Positions 1-8,203 of a stretch of 15,059 bases of DNA are shown here, in pieces; position 1 is the stretch's first letter, and every line of letters begins with the position of its first letter. Made by a program: the position numbers and the translations under genes. Below the pieces are notes generated by a model. The model did no database searches, was not told the origin of the DNA, and saw only the letters and a list, made by a program, of their open reading frames with translations. Origin of the DNA: CAZTHC01 sp964613425 (lineage in GTDB: Bacteria > Bacillota > Clostridia > TANB77 > CAG-508); contig CAZTHC010000026.1 of assembly GCA_964613425.1 (NCBI GenBank), positions 1 through 15,059 of the forward strand. The letters run 5' to 3'.

Positions 1-2
1 TT

Positions 3-2018
3 TTATGCTTTTTTCTTTCTCGTTTTTGCTTTTTTGTTTGATTTTTCTTCTGTTCCTGGTTTATTCCATGAAATATAATCACATGTTTTTGGATTGTTTT
101 CACATATGTAATAATTTCTTCTCTTTTTAGTTTTTCTTACTTGTACTGTTCCTCCACATTTTGGACATGGAATATCTATTGTTTCTACTATTGGTTTTGC
201 ATTTTTACATTCTGGATAACCTGGACATGCTAAGAATTTACCATATTTACCATATTTTATTACCATCATTCTTCCACATTTTTCACATGGTACATCTGAT
301 ACTTCATCTTCTAATTTTACATGTTCTAATTCTTTTTCTACTTTCTGTACTACTACTTCAAAAGGAATATAAAAATCTTTTATCACATTTTTCCATTTCT
401 CTTTTCCTTCTGCTATTTCATCAAATTCCTCCTCCATCTTTGCAGTAAATTCAACATTTATTACATCTGGGAAGTTTTCTATTAATAATTTATTTACTAT
501 TCTTCCTAATTCTGTAGGATAAATTTGTTTTTGAATCTTTTCTATATATCTTCTTACTAAAATTGTTGTTATTGTTGGTGAATATGTACTTGGTCTTCCT
601 ATTCCTTTTTCCTCTAGTGCTTTAACTAAGCTTGCTTCAGTATATCTAGCAGGTGGTTCTGTAAAGCTTTGTTTTGGCTCTAATTCTTGTTTTATTAACT
701 CTTGTTTTTCTTGCAATTCTGGTATTTTTTCAAATTCCTCATTTTCAGCTGTATCTAATGTTTCTGTATATAGTATCATAAATCCTTTGAAATTTAATGT
801 TTGTCCATTTGCTCTAAATGTATATTCATTTGCTGTTATATCTACTGAAACAGTATCATATACAGCTGTACTCATCTGACTTGATATAAATCTGTTGTAT
901 ATTAATTTATATAATTTATATTGGTCATTTGTTAAACTTGCTTTTATTTTTTCTGGGTATAAGTCAATATATGTTGGTCTTATAGCTTCATGAGCATCTT
1001 GTGAATCTGCCTTAGATTTATAATATCTATTTTCGTAATATTGCTTTCCATATTGATTTTCTATATATTCTTTAGCTGCTGCTCTAGCCTGTTCTGAAAT
1101 TCTTACAGAGTCTGTTCTCATATATGTAATTAATCCTACTGTACCTTTTTCTTCTATTTTTACTCCTTCATATAATGTTTGAGCAACAGACATTGTTTTC
1201 TTTAATGCAAAACCTAATTTTCTTGATGCTTCTTGTTGCATTGTACTTGTTGTAAATGGTGGTGCCGGTGTTCTCTTCTTTTGTCCTTTTTTTATTTCTT
1301 TTACTATATATTTTGCATTTTCTATATCTGCTAAAATTCCATCTACTTGTTCTTTAGATTTTATTTCTATTTTCTTTCCATCTTTTTCTAATAATTTTGC
1401 TTGGAAATTCTTTTTTGATTTTTTATCTAACAATGTTGCATATATGTTCCAATATTCTTCTGATATAAATTTTTCTATCTCTTCTTCTCTATCTACTACT
1501 AGTTTTACAGCTACAGACTGAACTCTACCTGCCGATAGTCCTTTTTTCACCTTTTTCCATAATACTGGGCTAATTTTATATCCAACTATTCTATCTAAAA
1601 TTCTTCTCGCTTGTTGTGCATCTGTTAAATCCATATCTATTTTTCTTGGGTTTTTAACAGCTTCACATACTGCATTTTTTGTGATTTCATTAAATGTAAC
1701 CCTGCATATTTCATTTTTATCTATTCCTAGAAGAGTAGATAAATGCCATGCTATAGCTTCTCCTTCACGGTCAGGGTCAGTTGCAAGAAATACTTTTTTT
1801 GCATCCTTTGCATCTTTCTTTAGTGATTTTATTAAATCGCCTTTTCCTCTTATATTTATATATTCTGGCTCAAAACTTTTTGTATCTACACCTAATTTAG
1901 ATTTTGGTAGGTCTCGTATATGCCCCATTGAAGCAACAACTTTTACTTTCCCACCCAAAAACTTTTTTATTGTATTTGCTTTTGCAGGTGATTCCACAAT
2001 TATCAATTTATCAATCAT
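3..2018 (-). CDS. topA: DNA topoisomerase I (type IA)
   Basis: Type IA topoisomerase that relaxes negative supercoils by passing one strand through a transient 5'-phosphotyrosine break. The 671-residue protein is close to the usual bacterial length. The N-terminal TOPRIM domain carries DPDREGEA at residues 81-88. The catalytic tyrosine is Y299 in GLITYMRTDS, and SAGRVQSVA is at about 162-170. Two C-terminal four-cysteine zinc ribbons follow (C578, C581, C598, C604 and C618, C621, C639, C646), then a lysine-rich tail typical of the DNA-binding C-terminus. The ATG start is supported by a GGAG ribosome-binding site just upstream and by a near-consensus promoter. The gene is complete, its stop lying at the left window edge. 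It has no in-frame CGG codon and no frameshift, so it serves as a control for the broken genes further right. The identification is secure. Confidence 0.98.
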   Translation of the reverse strand: MIDKLIIVESPAKANTIKKFLGGKVKVVASMGHIRDLPKSKLGVDTKSFEPEYINIRGKGDLIKSLKKDAKDAKKVFLATDPDREGEAIAWHLSTLLGIDKNEICRVTFNEITKNAVCEAVKNPRKIDMDLTDAQQARRILDRIVGYKISPVLWKKVKKGLSAGRVQSVAVKLVVDREEEIEKFISEEYWNIYATLLDKKSKKNFQAKLLEKDGKKIEIKSKEQVDGILADIENAKYIVKEIKKGQKKRTPAPPFTTSTMQQEASRKLGFALKKTMSVAQTLYEGVKIEEKGTVGLITYMRTDSVRISEQARAAAKEYIENQYGKQYYENRYYKSKADSQDAHEAIRPTYIDLYPEKIKASLTNDQYKLYKLIYNRFISSQMSTAVYDTVSVDITANEYTFRANGQTLNFKGFMILYTETLDTAENEEFEKIPELQEKQELIKQELEPKQSFTEPPARYTEASLVKALEEKGIGRPSTYSPTITTILVRRYIEKIQKQIYPTELGRIVNKLLIENFPDVINVEFTAKMEEEFDEIAEGKEKWKNVIKDFYIPFEVVVQKVEKELEHVKLEDEVSDVPCEKCGRMMVIKYGKYGKFLACPGYPECKNAKPIVETIDIPCPKCGGTVQVRKTKKRRNYYICENNPKTCDYISWNKPGTEEKSNKKAKTRKKKA

Positions 2019-2061
2019 TTGTTATCTCCTTCACAGTTTCTTAGTCGTAAATCATTTATTA

Positions 2062-2090
2062 ATTCTACCAATATTTATATTTACTGTCAA
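2062..2090 (-). promoter_or_regulatory. topA promoter, sigma-A type
   Basis: On the minus strand, TTGACA (2090-2085) and TAGAAT (2067-2062) are separated by exactly 17 bases. Transcription would start near 2055, about 37 nt before the topA ATG. The -35 matches consensus fully and the -10 at five of six positions. Confidence 0.8.
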
Positions 2091-2129
2091 TATAAATATT
2101 CCAAAAGTAGTTTTTATTAATTTTTAAAA

Positions 2130-2148
2130 GGGCGTATACAATACGCCC
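2130..2148. repeat. Intergenic palindrome family A, copy 1
   Basis: A perfect 8-bp inverted repeat around ACA: GGGCGTAT, loop, ATACGCCC. The same unit occurs at 2223-2240, 10248-10266 and 10424-10442, always between genes and usually followed by CCTACAA or similar. Decayed or half copies lie at 4273-4281 and 13747-13763. It probably folds as a small hairpin in RNA or cruciform DNA; no function can be assigned. Confidence 0.85.
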
Positions 2149-2163
2149 CTACAATTTCTATAA

Positions 2164-2200
2164 GATGTTTCGACTTCACTTCGTTCCGCTCAACATGACA
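2164..2200. repeat. Intergenic repeat family B, copy 1
   Basis: A unit of about 37 bp beginning GATGTTTCGACTTC and ending CTCAACATGACA. Further copies lie at 4305-4343 and 10481-10519 with only one to three differences. The ends TGTT and AACA are complementary, and the interior has alternating CGAA/TTCG elements that could form a hairpin. It is purely intergenic. Confidence 0.8.
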
Positions 2201-2222
2201 TTAATATTATATATATTTTGTA

Positions 2223-2240
2223 GGCGTATACAATACGCCC
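2223..2240. repeat. Intergenic palindrome family A, copy 2
   Basis: GGCGTATACAATACGCC, the same palindrome as at 2130-2148 but lacking the outermost G. The 2019-2314 interval contains only this copy, the family A and B copies to its left, the topA promoter and the terminator of the next gene; I see no coding sequence in it. Confidence 0.8.
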
Positions 2241-2263
2241 CTATAATTTTTCACTTAATATGA

Positions 2264-2310
2264 CAATAATAAAAAATAAAAGCTTCAATTAATTAAAATT
2301 GACAGCTTTT
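2264..2310 (-). terminator. Rho-independent terminator of the 2315-2623 gene
   Basis: Immediately after the stop codon the minus strand forms a stem AAAAGCT-(g)-TCAATT, loop TTAATT, AATTGA-AGCTTTT: 13 base pairs with one bulged base. It is followed by a T-rich tract (2277-2266). It separates the small hypothetical gene from topA. The stem is symmetrical enough that it may also stop transcription from the other strand. Confidence 0.8.
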
Positions 2311-2314
2311 TATT

Positions 2315-2623
2315 TCATATTAAATCATCTACAACATCTTGTAGAGCAATTGGTGTAACTTTAAACTTTTTTAGTTTTTCTAGTATTTCATTTGCCCTGC
2401 TTTCGTCTCTTGTAATATGTTTTATATTGCTTGTTTCAATACAAACCTTATTGTTTATATATTCTTTTTTTATTACTTCGATTCCATAACTTTCGGAATC
2501 TTCTTTAATACAATTATTAGTTTTATAATATTCTAATTCTACCTTATGTTTAACATTTGTGTTTAAAAGATCATTATTATCGAAAAAAGTCCCACCGTAA
2601 TATATTCGCGACGAGCTATCCAA
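2315..2623 (-). CDS. Small hypothetical protein, possibly DUF6514-like
   Basis: A 102-residue protein if started at the TTG at 2623. That start is preferred because AAAGGAGG (2638-2631) lies 8 nt before it and a promoter places the transcript start near 2658. The longer reading from a TTG at 2659 would begin at the transcript start with no ribosome-binding site. The sequence is charged and soluble, with no signal peptide or membrane segment. Its core has alternating hydrophobic strands (YGIEVIKKEYINNKVCIE) and a helical C-terminus (ANEILEKLKKFKVTP). It resembles the short clostridial proteins grouped as DUF6514, but I hold that only as an impression and know of no function. It is monocistronic, with its own promoter and terminator. 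Confidence 0.75.
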   Translation of the reverse strand: MDSSSRIYYGGTFFDNNDLLNTNVKHKVELEYYKTNNCIKEDSESYGIEVIKKEYINNKVCIETSNIKHITRDESRANEILEKLKKFKVTPIALQDVVDDLI

Positions 2624-2664
2624 ACAATTTTCCTCCTTTACTTTTAAAATGATGAACAATTAAG

Positions 2665-2693
2665 TATATATATCATTTTAAAGTTATAGTCAA
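2665..2693 (-). promoter_or_regulatory. Promoter of the small hypothetical gene
   Basis: Minus-strand TTGACT (2693-2688), a 17-base spacer and TATATA (2670-2665). The expected start is near 2658, giving a leader of about 35 nt that includes the strong GGAGG site. The spacing supports the downstream TTG start at 2623. Confidence 0.7.
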
Positions 2694-2740
2694 CCATTTT
2701 TCATCGCAATATATTGCATTTTGCAATACTTTTCGACATT

Positions 2741-2995
2741 TTATGCTATTTGTTCCATTGCCTCTTCTAATGCTATTGCTAATTGATCTGGACAAGATGT
2801 ACCTTTATACCCACATTGTATTCCTTTTATTTTTTTAATTGCATCTTCTACCTTCATGCCTTCAACTAATCTTGAAACTCCTATTGAATTTCCTGCGCAT
2901 CCTCCTATTATTTGAACACTTTGAATAATTCCATTTTCTATATTTATTATCATTTCTCTTGAACATACGCCTTGTGGCTTGTACCTATATTCCAT
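2741..2995 (-). CDS. TSCPD domain protein, four-cysteine family (TIGR03905 type)
   Basis: An 84-residue protein of the TSCPD family, named for the motif that appears here as TSCPDQ at residues 66-71. The four cysteines expected of the TIGR03905 type are present at C11, C33, C61 and C68, within VCS, GGCAGN, QCG and TSCPD. The same fold occurs at the C-terminus of some ribonucleotide reductases, where the cysteines are thought to bind metal. The role of the stand-alone protein is unknown. It starts at an ATG with GGGAGG a few bases upstream. It follows murG on the same strand, but 153 bp and a repeat separate them, so co-transcription is uncertain. The family assignment is firm and the function is not. 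Confidence 0.9.
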   Translation of the reverse strand: MEYRYKPQGVCSREMIINIENGIIQSVQIIGGCAGNSIGVSRLVEGMKVEDAIKKIKGIQCGYKGTSCPDQLAIALEEAMEQIA

Positions 2996-3080
2996 ATTTA
3001 CCTCCCTAGATTAAGATTGCATCGAAATTTTGTGCTCTTTGCCATTCACTTTTTTTGCAATAATATATAATTCTATTTGC

Positions 3081-3103
3081 GGGTCGTCGAGGACGCCGGC
3101 CCC
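3081..3103. repeat. Intergenic palindrome family C, copy 1
   Basis: GGGTCGTCGAGGACGCC followed by GGCCCC, a G+C-rich imperfect inverted repeat in AT-rich surroundings. A near-identical copy lies at 10294-10315 and a decayed one at 6582-6600. Like family A it is followed by CTACA. It lies between murG and the TSCPD gene. Confidence 0.75.
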
Positions 3104-3148
3104 TACATTTTTCAAACAATACAAAAGTAAATATAAATAATATATTTT

Positions 3149-4252
3149 TTATATTATTTCGTTATAAATTTTGTCCTCCACATTTTGAATTGCTATTTTT
3201 TTAGCATTATTACCCATTTCTAACATCTTCTCTTTATTACTAATTATACTTTCCAAATTTTCTAATAAAATACTAGAATTTAAATCTTTGTCTAGTATAA
3301 TTTTTGCTGCACCTACTTTTTCTAATACTTTTGCATTATATTCTTGATGATTTTCTGTTGCTAATGGATATGGAATAAATATTGCTGGTTTTCCTACTAT
3401 TGCAATTTCTGTTATTGTCATTGCTCCGCTTCTTGCTATCACCACATCTGATATATTCATTATTTCCTCCATATTATAAATATATGGAACTATTTTTACA
3501 TTTTCAATTTTCTCTATATCAATATCAGCCTTTTTAAGTTCATCTTTAATTATATCATACTGTACAGGTCCTGCAGCCCACATTATTTGAAAATTCTTAT
3601 TTGATCTTTTTTGTATAATATCAATTAATGTGTTGTTAATTGATTTTGCTCCCTGACTTCCCCCAAAAACTAATACTATTGGTAAATCTAATTTTAGTCC
3701 TTCTTTTTTCTTAATTTCATCTTTTGCAATATCAGTTAATTCAATTCCTTTTATTTTTGTTGGTGTACCTGTTGTTATTATTTTCTTTGCTCTTGGTAAT
3801 CTTTTTTTGGCATCATCAAATCCTACAAATACTTTATTTACTTTTTTAGAAAGCATTTTTATTGCAATTCCTGGAAACGCATTACTTTCATGTAAATATG
3901 TTGGTATATTATACTTTTTTGCAGCTGTTATAACTGGTCCACAAATATATCCACCTGTACCAATTACAACATCTGGTTTAAAATCTTTAACTATTTTTTT
4001 TGCTTCTTTGTAACCGTTTATTGTTTTAAAAATATTTTTAAAATTTTGTATACTTATCTTCCTTAGAATTCCATATGCTTCTATTGTTTTTAATTCGTAA
4101 CCTGCTCTTGGAACCAAGTCATTCTCAAGTCCTCTAGTTGTTCCAACAAATATTATTTGTGAATTTTTATCTTCTTTTTTTATTTTATTTGCTATTGCGA
4201 TACCTGGGTTTATATGTCCTCCGGTACCTGCTGCTGCAATTATAACCTTCAT
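3149..4252 (-). CDS. murG: Undecaprenyldiphospho-muramoylpentapeptide beta-N-acetylglucosaminyltransferase MurG
   Basis: Peripheral membrane GT-B glycosyltransferase that adds GlcNAc from UDP-GlcNAc to lipid I, making lipid II. The 367-residue length is normal. The N-terminal glycine loop GTGGH is at residues 9-13, with a second loop IGTGGYICGP near 97-106. HESNAFPG lies in the N-domain. The C-domain has GGSQGA at 197-202, SGAMTITE, and PYPLATENHQEYNA, which forms part of the UDP-GlcNAc pocket. I chose the ATG at 4252 because TTGGAGG lies just before it; the TTG at 4264 would use that site as coding sequence. It is the last wall-synthesis gene of the cluster, and the ftsQ, ftsA and ftsZ genes often found next are absent. 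Confidence 0.97.
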   Translation of the reverse strand: MKVIIAAAGTGGHINPGIAIANKIKKEDKNSQIIFVGTTRGLENDLVPRAGYELKTIEAYGILRKISIQNFKNIFKTINGYKEAKKIVKDFKPDVVIGTGGYICGPVITAAKKYNIPTYLHESNAFPGIAIKMLSKKVNKVFVGFDDAKKRLPRAKKIITTGTPTKIKGIELTDIAKDEIKKKEGLKLDLPIVLVFGGSQGAKSINNTLIDIIQKRSNKNFQIMWAAGPVQYDIIKDELKKADIDIEKIENVKIVPYIYNMEEIMNISDVVIARSGAMTITEIAIVGKPAIFIPYPLATENHQEYNAKVLEKVGAAKIILDKDLNSSILLENLESIISNKEKMLEMGNNAKKIAIQNVEDKIYNEII

Positions 4253-4304
4253 TTTTACCTCCAATATTTTTCAATACGCCCTTTGCAATATGTTATTTAT
4301 CTAT

Positions 4305-4343
4305 GAGATGTTTCGACTTCACTTCGTTTCGCTCAACATGACA
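4305..4343. repeat. Intergenic repeat family B, copy 2
   Basis: A second copy of the unit at 2164-2200, here GAGATGTTTCGACTTC through AACATGACA, followed by the same ATTAATA-type AT-rich tail. A half copy of palindrome A (AATACGCCC, 4273-4281) lies just left of it. Both fill the gap between ftsW and murG. Confidence 0.8.
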
Positions 4344-4365
4344 TTAATAATGTTATATATATGAC

Positions 4366-5502
4366 CTACGCTTTATTTGAATTCCTAGAAATATTTAATA
4401 ACACACCTATTGCACATAATAATATCATTAATGCTGTTCCACCATTGCTGAAAAATGGTAATGGCATTCCTGTAACTGGCATTGATGATGTAACAACTGC
4501 TATATTTATTATTACTTGTATTCCTACTAAAGCGGTTATTCCTATTGCTAATAAACTGCCAAATAAATCTGGTGCTTTCATTGCTATTACTATTCCACGC
4601 CATATAAATATTGCAAATAATGCAATTACAGCTATGCATCCTATAAAACCTAATTCTTCAGCAAGTACTGAAAATATAAAGTCATTTTGTGGCATTGATA
4701 TATATAAATACTTTTGTTTACTACCACCTAAACCACTTCCAAATAATCCTCCTGAACCAATAGCATATAAGCTTTGTATAATCTGCCACCCATCTCCTGT
4801 TGGATTCTGCCATGGATCTAAGAAACTTGCAACCCTTGTTAATCTAAATGCTCCTTTTCCAGTAGCTTGTGCTAATGCAAACATTCCAACTCCAGCAGCT
4901 GCTACTCCTGCTGTCCCAAAAGTTAAAAAATGTGACAATCTGCTTCCTGCCATTAACATCATTATTGAAATTACTCCTACAATTACAATACATACACTTA
5001 GGTGGTCTTGTAAAAATATTAATATTACTAATATTGGTATCAACAATATTATTGGTTTAAAAAAACCAGTAACTACATTTTTTAAATCGTCTTTATGATT
5101 TGTTAAATATGCAGCAAAAAATACTATTAAAGATAATTTTGCAAGTTCTGATGGTTGAAATGTTGTAAATCCTAAATCTATCCATCTTTTTGCTCCATAT
5201 GCGTCTGATCCTATTAATGAAACGCTAATCAATAATAAAATGGTAACTACATACGCTATTTTGTCGAACTTTTTATATATTCTATAATCTATTTTAGAAA
5301 TTATAAACATTAAAACTATTCCAATTACAGCTGATATTGCCTGCATTTTTACATATGCGTAACTATTCCCAGTTTCTGCTAAAGCCTTTGGTGCACTCGC
5401 CGAAAGTACCATTGTAATTCCTAAGGATAACAATAAAAACACGGTTATACATAATGTAAAGTCAAATGGTTTTTTTAATATATTTACTTCTTTTTTTACC
5501 AT
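4366..5502 (-). CDS. ftsW: FtsW/SpoVE-type SEDS peptidoglycan glycosyltransferase
   Basis: Polytopic membrane SEDS protein that polymerises lipid II into glycan strands together with a partner class B PBP, here presumably the spoVD product from the same cluster. It has 378 residues and about ten hydrophobic segments. Family hallmarks are GAKRWIDLGFTTFQPSELAK, the QDHLS loop, DPWQNPTGDGWQIIQSLYAI, the LFGSGLGGSKQK loop, NDFIFSVLAEELGFIG and a C-terminal PFFSNGGTALM. The ATG start is preceded by AAAGGAAAAG. FtsW (division) and SpoVE (sporulation) cannot be told apart from sequence; the position between mraY and murG fits either. The reading frame is intact. Confidence 0.93.
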   Translation of the reverse strand: MVKKEVNILKKPFDFTLCITVFLLLSLGITMVLSASAPKALAETGNSYAYVKMQAISAVIGIVLMFIISKIDYRIYKKFDKIAYVVTILLLISVSLIGSDAYGAKRWIDLGFTTFQPSELAKLSLIVFFAAYLTNHKDDLKNVVTGFFKPIILLIPILVILIFLQDHLSVCIVIVGVISIMMLMAGSRLSHFLTFGTAGVAAAGVGMFALAQATGKGAFRLTRVASFLDPWQNPTGDGWQIIQSLYAIGSGGLFGSGLGGSKQKYLYISMPQNDFIFSVLAEELGFIGCIAVIALFAIFIWRGIVIAMKAPDLFGSLLAIGITALVGIQVIINIAVVTSSMPVTGMPLPFFSNGGTALMILLCAIGVLLNISRNSNKA

Positions 5503-5532
5503 AACTTTTCCTTTCTAAATTAGATTACTATT

Positions 5533-6510
5533 TTATATACAATATATTGCTATTATACATGTTACTAATGTAATAATTCCAAATATAGACACAATTTTGT
5601 TCTCTTTCCAGCCACTTAGTTCAAAATGATGATGTATTGGTGCCATTTTGAATATTCTTTTTCCAGTTTTCTTAAAGTACAAAACTTGCATCATTACAGA
5701 AGCAGTTTCTATTATAGGTACAATTGCTATAATAATTAGTATTAAAGGCATTTTTAAGTACAATGCCATAGCTGATATAACTCCTCCAAGCATTAATGAA
5801 CCTGTGTCTCCCATAAAAACTTTTGCTGGATTTAAATTAAATATCAAAAATGCCAAACACGCTCCAACTGAAATACTACCAAATACTATTATTTCTTTAA
5901 CATCTAGAATAATTGCAATTACTGTTAATGCTGTCAATATAATAGTAGTTACTGTTGTACTTAATCCATCTACCCCATCTGTCAAATTAATGGCATTTGT
6001 TGTTGCTATCATTACTAATATTGCAAATACTATATACACTATTATTGGTAACACTATCTCTACCTTTAGTATTGGGATATATGTAGAAGTACCTATATTT
6101 AAAAATTTAACTAAATATAATACATATGCTGTAGCTATGATAAGTAGGCCGATTATTTTATATATCGGCTTTAAGCCTTTTGTGTTTTTTAATACTAATT
6201 TTTTAAAATCATCTATAAATCCTATTAATCCAAATCCAATAGTTACAAACAAAATTGGTAACAGATTTTTTGCCACTTGAACATCTTGTTTTGAATAATA
6301 AATAATTCCTCCTATTGTAGCAATTATTACTCCTATAACAATTATTATTCCTCCCATTGTTGGAGTTCCTTGTTTTTTTAAATGAGACTGTGGTCCATCA
6401 TCTCTTTCTATTTGCCCAACTTTTAGCTTTCTCAACACTGGTATTATAAATATTGCAAATATAACTGTTGCTACAAATGCTACTAGCAATATTTTTATTT
6501 GAAAATCCAT
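5533..6510 (-). CDS. mraY: Phospho-N-acetylmuramoyl-pentapeptide transferase MraY
   Basis: Integral membrane enzyme that moves phospho-MurNAc-pentapeptide from UDP to undecaprenyl phosphate, making lipid I. At 325 residues with about ten membrane segments it has the normal size. Visible signatures are the cytoplasmic FIDDFKKLVLKNTKGL loop, NLTDGVDGLS, FMGDTGSLMLGG, and the C-terminal PIHHHFELSGW histidine motif that forms part of the active site. The ATG start follows a TAGGAGG site by a few bases. It sits directly after murE; in many Firmicutes murF lies between murE and mraY and murD between mraY and ftsW, but neither is present here. Confidence 0.97.
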   Translation of the reverse strand: MDFQIKILLVAFVATVIFAIFIIPVLRKLKVGQIERDDGPQSHLKKQGTPTMGGIIIVIGVIIATIGGIIYYSKQDVQVAKNLLPILFVTIGFGLIGFIDDFKKLVLKNTKGLKPIYKIIGLLIIATAYVLYLVKFLNIGTSTYIPILKVEIVLPIIVYIVFAILVMIATTNAINLTDGVDGLSTTVTTIILTALTVIAIILDVKEIIVFGSISVGACLAFLIFNLNPAKVFMGDTGSLMLGGVISAMALYLKMPLILIIIAIVPIIETASVMMQVLYFKKTGKRIFKMAPIHHHFELSGWKENKIVSIFGIITLVTCIIAIYCI

Positions 6511-6581
6511 ATATTCCTCCTAGTTTTTTTGTATATTCTTAATCTCCCAAATCTTGTTTTGATAATATATTTCTGAAAATG

Positions 6582-6600
6582 CAGGTCGTCGATAATGTCG
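6582..6600. repeat. Decayed copy of intergenic repeat family C
   Basis: CAGGTCGTCGATAATGTCG keeps the GGTCGTCGA core of the copies at 3081 and 10294, but the second arm is altered. It lies in the gap between murE and mraY. Confidence 0.5.
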
Positions 6601-6632
6601 ATTCTTACATAAATTCATAATAAAATTCTATA

Positions 6633-8096
6633 TTAGCCTATTATCTTTTTTATAACTTCTCTTTCATCAAATGGATATTTTTTGCCGTTTATTTCTTGAT
6701 ATGTTTCATGTCCCTTTCCTATTAAAACAACTATATCCATTTTATTTGCCATATCTATTGCATACTTAATAGCTTCTCTTCTATCTTCAATTACTATATA
6801 CTTTGCCTTTACCTTTTTAGCTCCTTCTTCAATTTGTTCAATTATTTTTAAAGGTTCTTCTGTTCTAGGGTTATCTGATGTTATTATTGTAAAGTCTGCA
6901 ATTGTTCCTGATATTTCTCCCATAATAGCACGTTTTGCAGTGTCTCTATCTCCTCCACAACCGAAAACAGATATTACTCTTCCCTTTGTGTAGCTTTTTA
7001 CAGCATTCAATATATTTTGAATACTTTCTGGTGAATGTGCATAATCTATCATTATTGTAAGACCCTTTTTATTTGGAACTAGTTCGCTTCTTCCTGGAAC
7101 AGACACTTCTAATAAAGCTTCTTTAATCGTTTCTGCATCTACTCCCAATTTTCTGCATACACTAATTGCTGCTAAAGAATTATATACACTAAATCTTCCT
7201 GGTATTACAGTTTTAATTCTTTCATTTTTATTTTCTAATTTAATTTTAAAATCTACACTTGAATTTGTAACTGTTATATCTTTTGCTAATAAATCTGCTG
7301 CATTATCTATTCCATAAGTTTTTATATCACAATCAGTAATTAAATTTTTAACTTTTGCTGTTCTAAAATCATCAGCATTTACAAAACCATATTTGCACAT
7401 TTCAAATAATTTTAATTTTGAATTAAAATAATCCTCCATGTCTGGATGTTCTTTCGGACTAATATGGTCTTCAGAAAGATTTGTAAACACTCCTATATTA
7501 AAGTCACAACCGGCAACTCTATTAAGTTTTAAGCTTTGAGAAGAAACCTCCATAATAACTGTATCTACTTTTTCTTCTGCCATTTTGTAAAAAATTCTTT
7601 GTAACTCTAAACTTTCTGGTGTTGTTCTGTTGCTATCTTCTAATTTTTCTTTTCCAATATATGATGCTATTGTTCCTACTAATCCAACTTTTTGTCCGTT
7701 TCTTTCTAATATAGATTTAATCATAAATGTTGTTGTTGTTTTTCCCTTAGTTCCTGTTACTCCAACTAATTTAAATTTTCTTGACGGATTATCATAGAAA
7801 TTGCAAGAAGCAATCGCTAATGCTTTTCTTGTGTCTGGCGCTACTATTAACGTAACACCTTCTGGTATATTTATCTTTTTAAAATCAAATCCATCTTCAA
7901 CGACAATAGCTATTGCTCCATTGTCTATACTAGTTTGTATATAATCATGACCATCTACATTAAATCCTTTAATTGCTATAAACATACTCCCTTTTGTTAT
8001 TTTCCTTGAATCTGATTCTATGTTTATTATATCTATCTCTAAATTTCCTTTAGCTTTTAATCCTTCTAATCCATTTAAAACATTTTTTAACTCCAT
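6633..8096 (-). CDS. murE: UDP-MurNAc-tripeptide synthetase MurE, meso-diaminopimelate type
   Basis: Cytoplasmic Mur ligase adding the third stem-peptide residue to UDP-MurNAc-L-Ala-D-Glu. It has 487 residues when started at the ATG at 8096, which has GGAGG five bases upstream; the ATG at 8108 has no ribosome-binding site and its codons are that site. The ATP loop GTKGKTTT is at about 115-122. RTTPESLELQ and VMEVSSQSL follow in the central domain, with a candidate carbamoylated lysine in YFNSKLKLFE near 227. The C-terminal domain has DNPR at 408-411, the motif typical of enzymes that add meso-diaminopimelate rather than lysine. This implies a DAP-type peptidoglycan. The frame is intact with no CGG codon. 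Confidence 0.97.
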   Translation of the reverse strand: MELKNVLNGLEGLKAKGNLEIDIINIESDSRKITKGSMFIAIKGFNVDGHDYIQTSIDNGAIAIVVEDGFDFKKINIPEGVTLIVAPDTRKALAIASCNFYDNPSRKFKLVGVTGTKGKTTTTFMIKSILERNGQKVGLVGTIASYIGKEKLEDSNRTTPESLELQRIFYKMAEEKVDTVIMEVSSQSLKLNRVAGCDFNIGVFTNLSEDHISPKEHPDMEDYFNSKLKLFEMCKYGFVNADDFRTAKVKNLITDCDIKTYGIDNAADLLAKDITVTNSSVDFKIKLENKNERIKTVIPGRFSVYNSLAAISVCRKLGVDAETIKEALLEVSVPGRSELVPNKKGLTIMIDYAHSPESIQNILNAVKSYTKGRVISVFGCGGDRDTAKRAIMGEISGTIADFTIITSDNPRTEEPLKIIEQIEEGAKKVKAKYIVIEDRREAIKYAIDMANKMDIVVLIGKGHETYQEINGKKYPFDEREVIKKIIG

Positions 8097-8203
8097 ATAA
8101 ACCTCCATAAAACATCTAGTTGTTCAATATTTTTACCCTATTAAAATTCAAGAATATTATATAATTAAATTTTAAATTTGTATAGGTTTTATTTAAATTT
8201 TAA

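Noticed and set aside
2700..2735. GCAATATATTGC / ATTGCAAAATGCAAT palindromes as terminator of the TSCPD gene
   Set aside because: The stems are short and AT-rich, with no following T run on the minus strand; too weak to call.
4361..5098. Long plus-strand open frame opposite ftsW
   Set aside because: It is the antisense shadow of a secure membrane-protein gene, with repetitive I/N/T/P composition and no family resemblance. The open frames at 161-448, 1681-2127, 5648-6280 and 8508-8744 were rejected for the same reason.
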